From positions 186,001-250,000 of the forward strand of contig CAZLQD010000005.1 of assembly GCA_964561605.1 (NCBI GenBank): a stretch of 64,000 nt of DNA. The letters run 5' to 3'. The position numbers and the translations under genes are program-made. Below, in pieces: positions 18,481 to 27,542 of the stretch. Each line of letters starts with the position of its first letter. Within the stretch, counting starts at the first letter, position 1. This stretch comes from JALUZX01 sp964561605 (GTDB taxonomy: Bacteria; Planctomycetota; UBA1135; JALUZX01). Under the pieces are notes generated by a model. The model saw only the letters and a program-made list of their open reading frames with translations. It was not told where the DNA came from and did not search any database.

Positions 18481-18497
18481 GAATAGAATATCTATTC
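18481..18497. promoter_or_regulatory. Perfect 17-bp dyad upstream of the MFS gene
   Basis: GAATAG-AATAT-CTATTC is a perfect inverted repeat with 6-bp arms. It lies between the MFS start (18419) and the stop of the helicase gene (18531), so it probably acts on the MFS promoter. The same half-sites occur three times upstream of the gene at 2788. Confidence 0.45.
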
Positions 18498-18530
18498 TGC
18501 CCCGGGGCGCCGTCCTACCCCGTTCCCGTC

Positions 18531-20810
18531 TCAGAACCCCAGCAAGCCTTCCAGGAGTCGCCGGACCCTCTCCTTGGCGGCCGCCCCGGCCTCCACGACG
18601 GGCCCCACGCATGACGGGCATCCGTATAGACAGGGGCAACGGCGCACCACCTCCAGGGCCGCCTCCAGGACCTCCCGGTGCATTCCGAAGAGGGTCTCCG
18701 AGAGCCCCACTCCCCCGGGCGCCCGGTCGTAGGCCGTGATCGCCGGCCCCTCCCAATGGCCGCTCTTGAGTTCGGACTTGACCAGCAGGTCCGCCGGGTC
18801 GCACCGCACGAACAGGGGAGCCAGTCTCCGGATCAGGCCGGCGAGCCCGCCCAGGGCGGCCCCTCCGGCCGCTCCTTCCAAGCCGGCCGCCCTTACGGCC
18901 TCCCCGCCGGGAGTGAGGACGAAAGCCTCCGTGTCCATCTCTTCCGGCGGCAGGTGGATCTCGCCCGCCCCGACGTTCTCGTGGGTGTAGAACTTGATCT
19001 TCTTGAAGACCGTGGCGAGCGTGGAAACGTGGACCTCCACCCGGTGGATCGAATATTCGCCGAAATCGAGCCTCTCGTCCTCGCAGAGGACCCGCACGTC
19101 CGTCTCGGTCTCGGCGTCGGTGTAGTAGTCGAAGTTCACCTTCCGGACGATCGCCCGGCGCTGGTGGTAGTCGAAACGCTCCACCAGGTATTGCTCCCCC
19201 TGGTGGCCGTAGATCGCCCCCTCGTAGACCTCCTCGATCGAGCTTGGCCGGTCCACTTCGCCCAGGATCTTTCCCGTGTCCCCGTCCAGGACGACCACGT
19301 TGTCGATCCCAGTGGCGTCCAGGGAGACGTCCTCCGCCGGGTAGGAAGGGGCGGCCCAGTAGTAACGCTCCCCGTCGAAATGAAGGATGCCCGCATCCCT
19401 GGAGAGGACGTCCAGGATCTCCCCCACGGCCGGGGCCTTCCCGAAGGAATCCCCCTTGCGGAAAGGAAGCTCGAAGGCGGCGCACTTCACCTGGTTCGCC
19501 AGGATCACCAGGTTGTCCGGGTCGACGGCGGCCTTCTCCCGGTGGTCCCCGAAGAGGAAGGGCGGGGACTGGACCACGAACTGGTCCAGGGCGGAAGCCC
19601 CGGCCACGAGGATCACCAGGCTCGGCCGGCCCCGGCGGCCCGCCCGGCCGGCCCTTTGCCAGGTCGAGGAGATGGAACCCGGGTATCCCACCAGGACCAC
19701 CGCGTCCAGCCCCCCGATGTCCACGCCGAGCTCCAGGGCGTTGGTGGCCACCACGGCGTCGATCCGCCCCTCCCTCAGGCCCGTCTCGACGGACCGCCTG
19801 AGCTTGGGGAGATAGCCGCCCCTGTAGCCGGCCACCCGCCCGGGATCGATCTTCAGCTCCCGGGCCAGGTCCTTGAGGTACTTGGTCACCACCTCAACGG
19901 TGACCCGGCTCCGGCAGAAGAAGACCGTCTGGATCCCCGCCGGCAGAAGCCGGCGGGCGATCTCCACGGCCGACTCCACCGAGGACTTCCGCAATCCCGC
20001 ATTCGGGTTCACGAGCGGGGGGTTGTAGAAGAGGAAGTGCTTCTCCCCCCTGGGGCTCGACTCCCGGTCCACCAGGGCCACCGGCTCCTCCAGGATCCTC
20101 TCTGCGTGCTCCGAGGGATTGCCGATGGTTGCGCTGCAACAAATGAAGACCGGCCTGGCCCCGTAGTGGGAGCAGACCCGCTTCAATCGCCGGATCACGT
20201 TGGCCACGTTGGATCCGTAGATCCCCGTGAGGGTATGGAGCTCGTCCAGGACCACGTATCGCAGGGCCGCGAAAAACCCGTGCCACTTGGGGTGGTTGGG
20301 CAGAATCCCCAGGTGGAGCATGGTGGGATTGGTGATGAGGACGTGGGCCCCCTCCCGCAGCCTGGCCCGGACCGAGGCCGGCGTATCCCCGTCGTAGACG
20401 GCCACGTTGAGGTCCTCCCGGCCCATGGAGAGGAGGAGGTCCGAGAGGGAGGCCTCCTGGTCCCGGGAGAGGGCCTTCGTGGGAAAGAGGTAGAGGGCCC
20501 GGCTTCCCTCCCTGTCCGACAGGATCCGGTCCAGGACGGGAAGGTTGTAGCAAAGGCTCTTGCCCGAGGCCGTGGCCGTGGCCACGGCGGTGTGCTTCCC
20601 CTCCCGGACCAGGCGGACCGCCTCGGCCTGGTGGAGGTAGAGCCGCTCGATCCCCCTCTTCCGCAAGGCCGCCTTCAAGTCCCCCCGGACCCACTCGGGG
20701 AACTCGGCGAAACGCCCTTCCCCGGCCTCCACCACCCGGTGGGCCGCAATGTGGGGACCGATCTCACGGTCTTTCTTCAGGCGGTCCAGAACCTCGAGGA
20801 CGGGATCCAT
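18531..20810 (-). CDS. mrfA: MrfA/YprA/Hrq1-type SF2 helicase with DUF1998 domain
   Basis: The protein has 759 residues. The helicase core shows Walker A (TATASGKSLCYNLP, about 78-91), a DEAH-box variant VVLDELHTLTG, SAT in FICCSATIGNP, and C-terminal motifs VVATNALELGVDIGGLD plus QRAGRAGRRGRP. The C-terminal DUF1998 region contains DRAPGGVGLSE and a cysteine cluster CPCLYGCPSCVGP that should bind zinc. In Bacillus this family (MrfA) acts with the nuclease MrfB in repairing mitomycin-type lesions, and the Hrq1 relatives in fungi repair crosslinks. The start ATG follows the GH36-like stop after only three bases, with AGAAGG as ribosome site, so it is translationally coupled to an unrelated exported enzyme. 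No mrfB is in the window. Confidence 0.9.
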   Translation of the reverse strand: MDPVLEVLDRLKKDREIGPHIAAHRVVEAGEGRFAEFPEWVRGDLKAALRKRGIERLYLHQAEAVRLVREGKHTAVATATASGKSLCYNLPVLDRILSDREGSRALYLFPTKALSRDQEASLSDLLLSMGREDLNVAVYDGDTPASVRARLREGAHVLITNPTMLHLGILPNHPKWHGFFAALRYVVLDELHTLTGIYGSNVANVIRRLKRVCSHYGARPVFICCSATIGNPSEHAERILEEPVALVDRESSPRGEKHFLFYNPPLVNPNAGLRKSSVESAVEIARRLLPAGIQTVFFCRSRVTVEVVTKYLKDLARELKIDPGRVAGYRGGYLPKLRRSVETGLREGRIDAVVATNALELGVDIGGLDAVVLVGYPGSISSTWQRAGRAGRRGRPSLVILVAGASALDQFVVQSPPFLFGDHREKAAVDPDNLVILANQVKCAAFELPFRKGDSFGKAPAVGEILDVLSRDAGILHFDGERYYWAAPSYPAEDVSLDATGIDNVVVLDGDTGKILGEVDRPSSIEEVYEGAIYGHQGEQYLVERFDYHQRRAIVRKVNFDYYTDAETETDVRVLCEDERLDFGEYSIHRVEVHVSTLATVFKKIKFYTHENVGAGEIHLPPEEMDTEAFVLTPGGEAVRAAGLEGAAGGAALGGLAGLIRRLAPLFVRCDPADLLVKSELKSGHWEGPAITAYDRAPGGVGLSETLFGMHREVLEAALEVVRRCPCLYGCPSCVGPVVEAGAAAKERVRRLLEGLLGF

Positions 20811-20813
20811 CTT

Positions 20814-22925
20814 CTACCTTCTGAACATCCAGGTCTTCACGGGGCTCCCCGTCGATTCGGCCCGGTAGAAGCCGCCCCCAAGGTCGACGAGCCTTCCCTT
20901 CGCCACCGAGGGCCTCCCTCCGCCGGACCAGATCACCACGGAGCCGGGCTCTCTCAGGGTAACCACCAGGGAGGAAGGACCGAAGGCCGCTTCCCGCAGC
21001 GCCGCCGGGGAAAGATACTTCTCCGGGTCGCCCACGGCGGCCCACCCTTCCCTTACGGGACAGAGGATCAGGAGCCGGTCCGAGAATCCTTTGAGCTCAA
21101 AGGTATACTCCCGATCCAGCTTCCGCCCGGTCCGGGCGTACCAGTCCCAGACCACGAGCCCCTCCTCCGGGACTTTCCAGGGGGCCCCGGGGCCGCCCCG
21201 GAGAGGCTGGACCAGGCACCCTGCCCAGGCGTAGTCGGAAGGGGTCACCCGGCCCACGACGGAAGAACCAAGGGCCCCGGCGGCCAGGTCGTAGACCCCC
21301 ACGGCGGCGGCACCGAAAGGAAGGGGAGCGACGACCCGGTAGGGCCTTCCCGCGCGGATCGGGTCCAGGAAGATGGAATCCGGCAGGGGAGCGGCCGGAG
21401 CCAGGGGCCTGAGAAGGAGTCCGTCGGAAAGGCAAAGGGGAAGGATGAACTCCTTCACGAACCGGTCCGGTGCGTCGGACAGGTAGATCGGGCCGCCCGA
21501 CAAGGCCTTGGACACGGCCATCAGCCTCCCGCAGGCCGGGTCGGAAGAGTGGAACATGTCGTGATCGGGCCAGACGGTCTGGCCCAACCAGAGGGTATTG
21601 TGGAAAGACTGGAAGATGTGCCTCCTTCCCCGGGCGGCCGACCCCTTGCTGTAGTCGATGCTGCACCGGGTCACTGCGCTGTAGCGGGTATTGAAGAGGC
21701 AGACCGCGTTCTGGGCCATACAATTGATCAGGCCCTTCAGGTGCTTCCGCGCCGCTTCCTCCAAGGCCTGGGAACAGAGGGCCGCCGCCCTGACGGCTCG
21801 AGGGGTGCCCCGGTATTCCCTGAGAAGGTAGGATTGGACGTCGATCTTGGCGAAATCGAAGCCGAAGCCCGCCATGGAGCCGAGGAACGCGTCGTAGAAG
21901 GCCCGGGCCGAGGCGGGATCGGCCTTGGGCAGGAGGGATCCCCCCTTTCCCAGGGGCGCCAGGAACCGGTTCAAGTCTCCCAGCTCGTTCCGGGGGGAGA
22001 TGTTGTGCCAGAGCCCGATGAAGGCGTTCCACAATCCCATCCAGCGGATCTTCCCGGGCTTCCGCATCGCAAGGAGGGGGGCCCATCCCCGGGGGAACTT
22101 CTTCTTGTCCGGGGCGAAGCTCACGAGCATCCCGTCCTCCATGGTCTGGAAGCCGTCGTCCACCAGGAGCCAGCGGACAGGAATGCCGGACGCCTCGATT
22201 CCCCGGGCCGCCGATAGGAGGACCTTTTCGTCGATCCTTTTCTTGTATTGCTCCCAGGAGCACCAGCCCAGGTAGCGGAAAGGGACCGGGTAGGTCTTCT
22301 CCGAACGGAACCGGACCCGCCCCCGGACGGGAGGCGCCAGGAGAGCCCTCTTCCAGGCCAGGGCGCAGGCTTCGTAGGGGTTCCCGGAACGGCCCCAGGC
22401 CAGGAGAGGGGCGTCGCAGGAAACCGGGGAGGTCCCCAGGTTTCCCAGGAGGAGATCCACCCTTCCGCCCCGCCGGAGTTCGAGCCAGCTCATGGTCTCC
22501 GGCCCGGCCAAGGGGAGGAGGGCCAGGACCTCTCCCGAAGGAAGTTTCAGAAGGAGGAAGAGCCCGTGAGGTTCCACCCTCCGTCTCCTCCTCTTTCCCT
22601 TCCCTGGAAGGAGGGAGCCCAAGTCCTTCGCCATCCAGGGGTAGATCCTGTTGGCGTCTCCCGGCCATCGCCGGCCGTCGGAACTGAAGAAGCAGGCCGC
22701 CTCGAAGGCGGGAAGTTCCAGGGGAAACCGGGCCAGGATCCCCCGGGAATCGGGTTTCCCCGTGAATCCCTCCAGGACCTTCACCCCCGAAGGAGGCAGG
22801 TCTTCCACTGGGACGGGTCTCCCCCCCCGCCAGGCCGAAGGACCGGCGCAGGAAAGGACCAGCAGGACCGGCGCAAGGAGGAAGGAAGCGGTTCCCCTCG
22901 GAAAGACTGTTTCGTTTCGGGACAT
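20814..22925 (-). CDS. GH36/raffinose-synthase-like lipoprotein glycosidase
   Basis: The start chosen is ATG 22925 (MSRNETVF...), giving 703 residues. An N-terminal lipoprotein signal ends in the lipobox LLVLSC, so it is probably envelope-anchored. The catalytic TIM barrel is of the raffinose synthase/Sip1 type: LGWCSWEQYKKRI, WLLVDDGFQ, MGLWNAFIGLWHNISP and FGFDFAKIDVQSY. In GH36 the Asp of KxD is the nucleophile and a later Asp (here near WPDHDMFHSSDP) is the acid. This family hydrolyses or transfers alpha-galactosides. The C-terminal part is a beta-sandwich of the usual GH36 kind. It is immediately upstream of, and likely co-transcribed with, the MrfA-type helicase. Confidence 0.85.
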   Translation of the reverse strand: MSRNETVFPRGTASFLLAPVLLVLSCAGPSAWRGGRPVPVEDLPPSGVKVLEGFTGKPDSRGILARFPLELPAFEAACFFSSDGRRWPGDANRIYPWMAKDLGSLLPGKGKRRRRRVEPHGLFLLLKLPSGEVLALLPLAGPETMSWLELRRGGRVDLLLGNLGTSPVSCDAPLLAWGRSGNPYEACALAWKRALLAPPVRGRVRFRSEKTYPVPFRYLGWCSWEQYKKRIDEKVLLSAARGIEASGIPVRWLLVDDGFQTMEDGMLVSFAPDKKKFPRGWAPLLAMRKPGKIRWMGLWNAFIGLWHNISPRNELGDLNRFLAPLGKGGSLLPKADPASARAFYDAFLGSMAGFGFDFAKIDVQSYLLREYRGTPRAVRAAALCSQALEEAARKHLKGLINCMAQNAVCLFNTRYSAVTRCSIDYSKGSAARGRRHIFQSFHNTLWLGQTVWPDHDMFHSSDPACGRLMAVSKALSGGPIYLSDAPDRFVKEFILPLCLSDGLLLRPLAPAAPLPDSIFLDPIRAGRPYRVVAPLPFGAAAVGVYDLAAGALGSSVVGRVTPSDYAWAGCLVQPLRGGPGAPWKVPEEGLVVWDWYARTGRKLDREYTFELKGFSDRLLILCPVREGWAAVGDPEKYLSPAALREAAFGPSSLVVTLREPGSVVIWSGGGRPSVAKGRLVDLGGGFYRAESTGSPVKTWMFRR

Positions 22926-23146
22926 GGGCCGCCCTTCGAATGGATCCATCCCCCTCCCTCCCGCCGACCCGGGGGGAGTCGAAAGGATCCCCCCGGCCCC
23001 TCCCTTCCTCAAGGGGAATCAAGGGGATTTCTCTACCCCCTCCCCCCCAAATCCCCAGCCGGGAACCCTGGAGCCGGGACCGAAGGAAACCCCGCCCACC
23101 CCTCCGGCGGGGTCCTGGGCGGAAAGGGAATTCGGCCTGCGGAATG

Positions 23147-23187
23147 AAAAAAAGGAGGGCCGGGAGCGGCTTCGCTCCCGGCCCTCC
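23147..23187 (-). terminator. Strong intrinsic terminator
   Basis: Bases 23154-23168 and 23173-23187 form a perfect 15-bp GC-rich stem with loop GCTT. In minus-strand sense the stem is followed by seven T (A7 at 23147-23153). It directly follows the secreted-protein gene ending at 23211 and isolates it from the GH36-helicase operon. Confidence 0.92.
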
Positions 23188-23210
23188 GTGCCGGTGGTGG
23201 ATCTCCGCCG

Positions 23211-24248
23211 TTATTTCTTCACGACGGCGGCGTAGTTGGTGAAGACCATGCCAAGCTTGTTCTTCTTGGAGGGGTAGGCGTACTGGAAGTAGATGGGCTT
23301 GAAGAACCTGGGGAACCAGCTGTGGCCGGGGATCATGAAGGGTACCGCGGCGGCGCCCTTCACGACGCGGGCCATCCGCACACCCACGATGTTGGTGTAG
23401 AGGGTGCAACCCGGCGCCCCGGCGGAGGTCAGGTTCAGGGGCAGGTTCAGGAAGAAGAACTTCTTGTTGTTGTCACCGAAGAAGAGGAAGGCGAAGTGCT
23501 TGGCGGGATCGATGTCCGTGGCGCCCGTGAGGGTCACGTAGAACTTCTTGCCGAAGCCCACATCTCCCTTGTGGCCGAGCTTGCCGGCGGCGCAGTTCTT
23601 CCGCTGGGGCGGATCCACCCACTTGAGGCCCGGCTGGACCACCATGGGATAGAACTGGAAGGAGATCATCCCGTTGAAGTAGCCCTTTCCGCGGGTCGAA
23701 CCGGAGACCAGGCTTCCGTTGAGGCCGTAGCTGAGGGAGATGGACCTCATGTTCTTCACCGGGATGGTCAGGGTGAAGCTGTACTTGCCGGGCTTCTTCC
23801 AGCCGAAGGACTTCTTTCCGATGAAGCCCCCGAGAATCGCCGGACCGGAGATGAACCCGTGGAAGTAGGCCCTCACGATCCCGTTCAGGGGCTTGCCCGT
23901 CCGGTAGTACCAGGTGAACCTGGGGCCCTTGGCGCCGGCCTGGCCCTTTCCGTAGACCTTCCCGTAGATGCTCAGATACGCGCCGGCCCGGGTATAATGA
24001 CCCATTCTCCGGTGGAGCCCGGCGGCCAGTTTGGCGTAGGCGTAATTGTAGCGGGAGGTGCCCTTCTCGAAGGCACGCACGAAGATGGGCTTCACCACGT
24101 CGCCTGCCTTGTAGGCCTGGCTGACTCCCTTGACGACCTTGACGGCCACTCCGCCGGGCTTGTCGGCTCTGAGTTTCTGCACCGGCGTCTGGGCGGTGAG
24201 GCCCGCGGCGAGAAGGCCGAGAGCGAGGGGAAGAAGAACCTTTCTCAT
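23211..24248 (-). CDS. Secreted protein of the recurrent family
   Basis: The protein has 345 residues from ATG 24248, with a perfect AAAGGAGG ribosome site, and a signal peptide (LLPLALGLLAAGLTAQ). It is unusually rich in Lys, Gly, Phe and Tyr (KKSFGWKKPGKYSFTLTIP, FGDNNKKFFFLNLPLNL). Residues about 25-220 are beta-rich with no catalytic motif. The C-terminal about 125 residues follow the family pattern: NCAAGKLGHKGDVGFGKKFY, P-L-L block with SAGAPGCTLYTN, then FMIPGHSWFPRFFKPIYFQYA. A strong ribosome site, its own promoter region with a leader hairpin, and a strong terminator suggest a highly expressed monocistronic gene. It might be a cell-surface or matrix component; function unknown. Confidence 0.75.
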   Translation of the reverse strand: MRKVLLPLALGLLAAGLTAQTPVQKLRADKPGGVAVKVVKGVSQAYKAGDVVKPIFVRAFEKGTSRYNYAYAKLAAGLHRRMGHYTRAGAYLSIYGKVYGKGQAGAKGPRFTWYYRTGKPLNGIVRAYFHGFISGPAILGGFIGKKSFGWKKPGKYSFTLTIPVKNMRSISLSYGLNGSLVSGSTRGKGYFNGMISFQFYPMVVQPGLKWVDPPQRKNCAAGKLGHKGDVGFGKKFYVTLTGATDIDPAKHFAFLFFGDNNKKFFFLNLPLNLTSAGAPGCTLYTNIVGVRMARVVKGAAAVPFMIPGHSWFPRFFKPIYFQYAYPSKKNKLGMVFTNYAAVVKK

Positions 24249-24659
24249 GACTTTGCCTCCTTTGGCTTTCCAGGAACCACCCCTCCCCGGGAAGGGGCAG
24301 GGGATTCGAGAACGAGGCGGCCCGAACGGGCCGCCGAGCTGGGAACTACGTTCTAAGACGGATCAAGGCCTCTCCAGGTGCGGTCTCTTTCAGTCAATAT
24401 TCCCCCGGAAAGGGCCTTTCTCCCCGGTGACACACATTTGTTACGGATGACAGCCTTCTTCGTCGGGCCTTGCACTTTCCCCACGGCCGGGACAGGATCG
24501 CCCCTTCCCCGCCCTTTGGAGCAGCCGGGGAGGAAGCCGATCTAGAAATCAAGGAAAGAAGCCGGGAAGGCCCTCCCGGAGCATGTGACTCTCTTCGAGC
24601 CGGTGCCCCGGGGCTCCGGGCCCGGAAAAACCCCGCCCTGTCCGAGAACGAACCGCCCC
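24249..24659. other. 411-bp divergent intergenic region with leader hairpin
   Basis: No gene is seen here. Bases 24316-24335 hold a near-perfect GC-rich hairpin (GGCGGCCCG, AA, CGGGCCGCC) that would fall in the 5' leader of the minus-strand secreted-protein gene. A TAGAAC (minus strand, near 24352) could be its -10. GAAAGGGCCTTTC is palindromic at 24408-24420. The plus-strand start at 24660 has no strong ribosome site in the preceding bases. Promoters are presumed for both directions but not pinned down. Confidence 0.4.
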
Positions 24660-25865
24660 ATGGAGAACGCAGTCGAAATCCGGAATCTCGGCAAGGAATA
24701 CCGTCTCTACGGGAATCCCTACAACCGCCTCCTGGAAGCCCTCACCCTGGGCAAGAAGAACTACCACCGCTCCATCTGGGCCCTCAAGGACATCACCCTG
24801 GACGTCCCCCGGGGGGAGACCCTGGGCATCGTGGGCGAGAACGGGGCCGGCAAGTCCACACTCCTGAAGATCCTCTCGGGCACCACCTTTCCCACCGTGG
24901 GGGGCTACAGGATCGTCGGGAAGGTGGCGAGTCTCCTGGAGCTCGGAGCGGGCTTCCACAAAGACTTCAGCGGCCGGGCCAACATCTTCATGAACGCCGC
25001 CATGATGGGCTTCTCCCGGAGGGAGATGGAGCGGAAGTTCGACGAGATCCTGGAGTTCTCGGGCCTGGAGGATTTCATCGACGCTCCCCTGCGGACCTAC
25101 AGTTCGGGCATGGTCTGCCGCCTCGGCTTCTCCACGGCCATCTCGGTCGATCCGGACGTCCTCATCCTGGACGAGATCCTCTCGGTGGGGGACATGGAGT
25201 TCCAGAAGCGGTGCGTGGACAAGGTCTGGAGCTTCAAGAAACAGGGGAAGACCATCCTGTTCTGCTCCCACTCGCTCTACGACATCCGCCAGCTCTGCGA
25301 CGAGGCGGTCTGGCTCAAGGGCGGGCGTATCCGGGAGATCGGCAACGCCATGATGGTCACCAACGACTACGCCACCTACGAGAAGCAGCTCATCGGGAGC
25401 GAGATGGACGTCCTTTCCCAGCTCCCGGGACGCCCCTTCGAAGGAGAGAATCCCCCGAGAATCGAAAGGATCCGGACCCTGGACCCGGCCACGGGGGAGC
25501 CCTTGAGGGAAGTCCGCCCCAGGGACCCGGTCCAGGTGGCGGTGGACTTCTTCAATCCCGGTCCTCCCAGGAAGGTCTCCCTGGGAATCGGCTTCACCCG
25601 GACCGACACGACCCTCTGCTTCGCCTTCGCCACGGCCTGGGAGGGCCTGGATGTGGACCGCACCTCGGGGAGGATCCTCCTGGACATCCCCCGGCTGGAC
25701 CTCCTTGCCGGTGAATTCGTGATCTTCGCCTGGCTCGTGGATCCCGAGGAGACCATCCGGTACGACCAGGCCGTCCAGGAAGAGACTCTGGTGGTCAAGA
25801 ACGAAGGCAAGGAGGTGGGGCTCATTCTCCAGGAACACTCCTGGGAGGTGGAGCCCCTGGCCTGA
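24660..25865 (+). CDS. ABC transporter ATPase, Wzt/TagH/KpsT type (polysaccharide/teichoic-acid export)
   Basis: The start chosen is ATG 24660 (MENAVEIRNLGKEY), since the family begins there, giving 401 residues. The nucleotide-binding domain has Walker A GENGAGKST (59-67), the Wzt-type degenerate signature YSSGMVCRLGFS, Walker B PDVLILDEIL, and the switch His in LFCSHSLYDI. LLELGAGFHKDFSGRANIFM is diagnostic of the polysaccharide-export subfamily. Residues about 260-401 are a beta-sandwich C-terminal domain like that of Wzt, which recognises the glycan to be exported. The usual membrane partner (Wzm/TagG) is not next to it, so it is an orphan ATPase in this window. Confidence 0.85.
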   Translation: MENAVEIRNLGKEYRLYGNPYNRLLEALTLGKKNYHRSIWALKDITLDVPRGETLGIVGENGAGKSTLLKILSGTTFPTVGGYRIVGKVASLLELGAGFHKDFSGRANIFMNAAMMGFSRREMERKFDEILEFSGLEDFIDAPLRTYSSGMVCRLGFSTAISVDPDVLILDEILSVGDMEFQKRCVDKVWSFKKQGKTILFCSHSLYDIRQLCDEAVWLKGGRIREIGNAMMVTNDYATYEKQLIGSEMDVLSQLPGRPFEGENPPRIERIRTLDPATGEPLREVRPRDPVQVAVDFFNPGPPRKVSLGIGFTRTDTTLCFAFATAWEGLDVDRTSGRILLDIPRLDLLAGEFVIFAWLVDPEETIRYDQAVQEETLVVKNEGKEVGLILQEHSWEVEPLA

Positions 25866-25941
25866 CGCCGAAGGGCCTTCCCCCGGCCCGGTTCCCTCTG
25901 GCCCCCCCCTTCTCCCCCCCTTAGAATTCTCCTTTTCCCCC

Positions 25942-25965
25942 CTTTCCCGGGGAAAACCGGGAAAG
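25942..25965. terminator. Candidate hairpin after ABC ATPase gene
   Basis: CTTTCCCGG (25942-25950), loop GGAAAA and CCGGGAAAG (25957-25965) form a 9-bp stem, 77 bp past the ATPase stop and 137 bp before the flotillin start. No T-run follows, so the call is tentative; it might be a leader structure. Confidence 0.35.
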
Positions 25966-26101
25966 AGCCCCCTTGCAGGAAAGGTTTCGAAGCAAGTCGG
26001 GCCCGGCCTCGTTCCCTGACTTTCCCGGGGGGCGCCCAGGGCGGCCCGTTTCCGCGGCGAAAGAACCTCGAACGAAGTCCCAACAGAAACGGGTGGAGGA
26101 C

Positions 26102-27502
26102 ATGGCCACGCTCATCGTCATCCTCGTCATCCTGGCGTTGCTCGGCAGCATCGCCTTCTTGGCCTCCAAGAACTACAAGAAGGTCGGGCCCAACCAGGTC
26201 CTCATCATCTACGGCCTGAAGAAACGGACCCTGACCAAGCCCGACGGCACGACCGTCTCGGTGGGATACCGGACCTGCGTGGGGGGCGGCACCCTGGTCC
26301 TGCCCTTCCTGGAGCGGGCCGAAACCCTCAGCCTGGAGGTGGTCACCGTCCCGGTCCGGACCCCCGAGGTCCTCACCGCCCGGGGCGTGCCCCTCATCGC
26401 CGAGGCCCTGGCCCAGGTGAAGATCCAGACCGACGAAGGCTCCATCCACGCAGCAGCGGAGCAGTTCCTGGGCAAAGGCCCCGATTACATCGGGGAAGTG
26501 GCCCACACCGTCCTGGAAGGCTACATGCGGGCCGCCATCGGCAAGATGACCGTGGAGGAGATCTACCAGCACCGGGACGAGTTCGCCCGGAAGGTCCTGG
26601 AGCCCGCCGCCGAGGACCTGAAGCGGATGGGCCTTACGATTCTCTCCTTCGCCCTCAAGGACCTTACGGACAGCCAGGGCTACCTGGACGCCCTGGGAAG
26701 GCCCGAAGTCGCCCGGGTCAAGGCCGAGGCCGAAGTGGCCCAGGCCGAGGCCGACCGGGACGCCACGATCAAGGCCTCCGAGGCCCGCAAGCAGGGAGAC
26801 AAGGCCCGGATCCAGGCCGAGGCCGAGATCGCCGCCTTCCGGCTGGAGATCGAGGGCAAGAAGGCCGAGAACCAGGCCAAGGTGAACCGGATCAAGGCCC
26901 AGACCGACCTGGCCTACGACCTGGAGCGCTACAACCTGGAGCTCAAGGTCCGCCAGGCCGAATACGACGTCCGGATCGCCGAGAAGCAGAAGGCCATCGA
27001 GCTGGAGGAGAAGGAGATCCTCCGCAAGGAGAAGGAGCTGGAGGCCACGATCAAGAAGATCGCCGACGCCCGGAAATACCAGGCCCAGGCCGAGGCCCAG
27101 GCCGAAGCGGCCCGGATCGTCCAGGAGGCCAAGGCCCGGGCCGAGGCCAGGAAACTGGAGGGCGAGTCCGAGGCCCAGAAAGTCGAGTCCCTGGGCAAGG
27201 CCGAGGCCAAGGCCACGGCGGAGAAGCTCAAGGCCCTGGCCTCCCAGCACGAAACGGCCCTGGCCCAGATGCTCTTCCAGGCCATGCCCGAGTTGGCCCG
27301 CTCCGTTTCGGAGCCCCTCTCCAAGGTGGACAAGATCGTCATGGTGGGAGGCTCGGGCGAGAACGGTCCCTCCCGGCTCACCGGGCAGGTGGCCTCGGTC
27401 CTGGCCCAGCTCCCCGAGGTGGTCAAGGCCCTGGCGGGAGTGGACCTGAAGGACCTCCTCCAGAGGAAGTTCGGCACCAAGGAAGAAGAGGATCGGGAGT
27501 AG
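26102..27502 (+). CDS. Flotillin-like SPFH/band-7 membrane scaffold protein
   Basis: The start chosen is ATG 26102 (MATLIVILVILALLGSIAFL), with GGAGG upstream, giving 466 residues. One N-terminal hydrophobic anchor is followed by the SPFH domain (YKKVGPNQVLIIYG, about residues 23-200, including RTPEVLTARGVPLIAEALAQ and GYMRAAIGKMTVEEIY). A long Ala/Glu/Lys-rich coiled coil (about 205-400) then contains repeats such as AEAEVAQAEADRDATIKASE and KAEAKATAEKLKALASQHET. Flotillins (FloT/YuaG class) organise membrane microdomains and oligomerise through the coiled coil. The usual NfeD partner is not adjacent. The next gene begins 40 bp downstream on the same strand and may be co-transcribed. Confidence 0.88.
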   Translation: MATLIVILVILALLGSIAFLASKNYKKVGPNQVLIIYGLKKRTLTKPDGTTVSVGYRTCVGGGTLVLPFLERAETLSLEVVTVPVRTPEVLTARGVPLIAEALAQVKIQTDEGSIHAAAEQFLGKGPDYIGEVAHTVLEGYMRAAIGKMTVEEIYQHRDEFARKVLEPAAEDLKRMGLTILSFALKDLTDSQGYLDALGRPEVARVKAEAEVAQAEADRDATIKASEARKQGDKARIQAEAEIAAFRLEIEGKKAENQAKVNRIKAQTDLAYDLERYNLELKVRQAEYDVRIAEKQKAIELEEKEILRKEKELEATIKKIADARKYQAQAEAQAEAARIVQEAKARAEARKLEGESEAQKVESLGKAEAKATAEKLKALASQHETALAQMLFQAMPELARSVSEPLSKVDKIVMVGGSGENGPSRLTGQVASVLAQLPEVVKALAGVDLKDLLQRKFGTKEEEDRE

Positions 27503-27542
27503 GGCCGCCGGTTCCTGAACCCCCCGGGAGAGGAAGGCGAAG

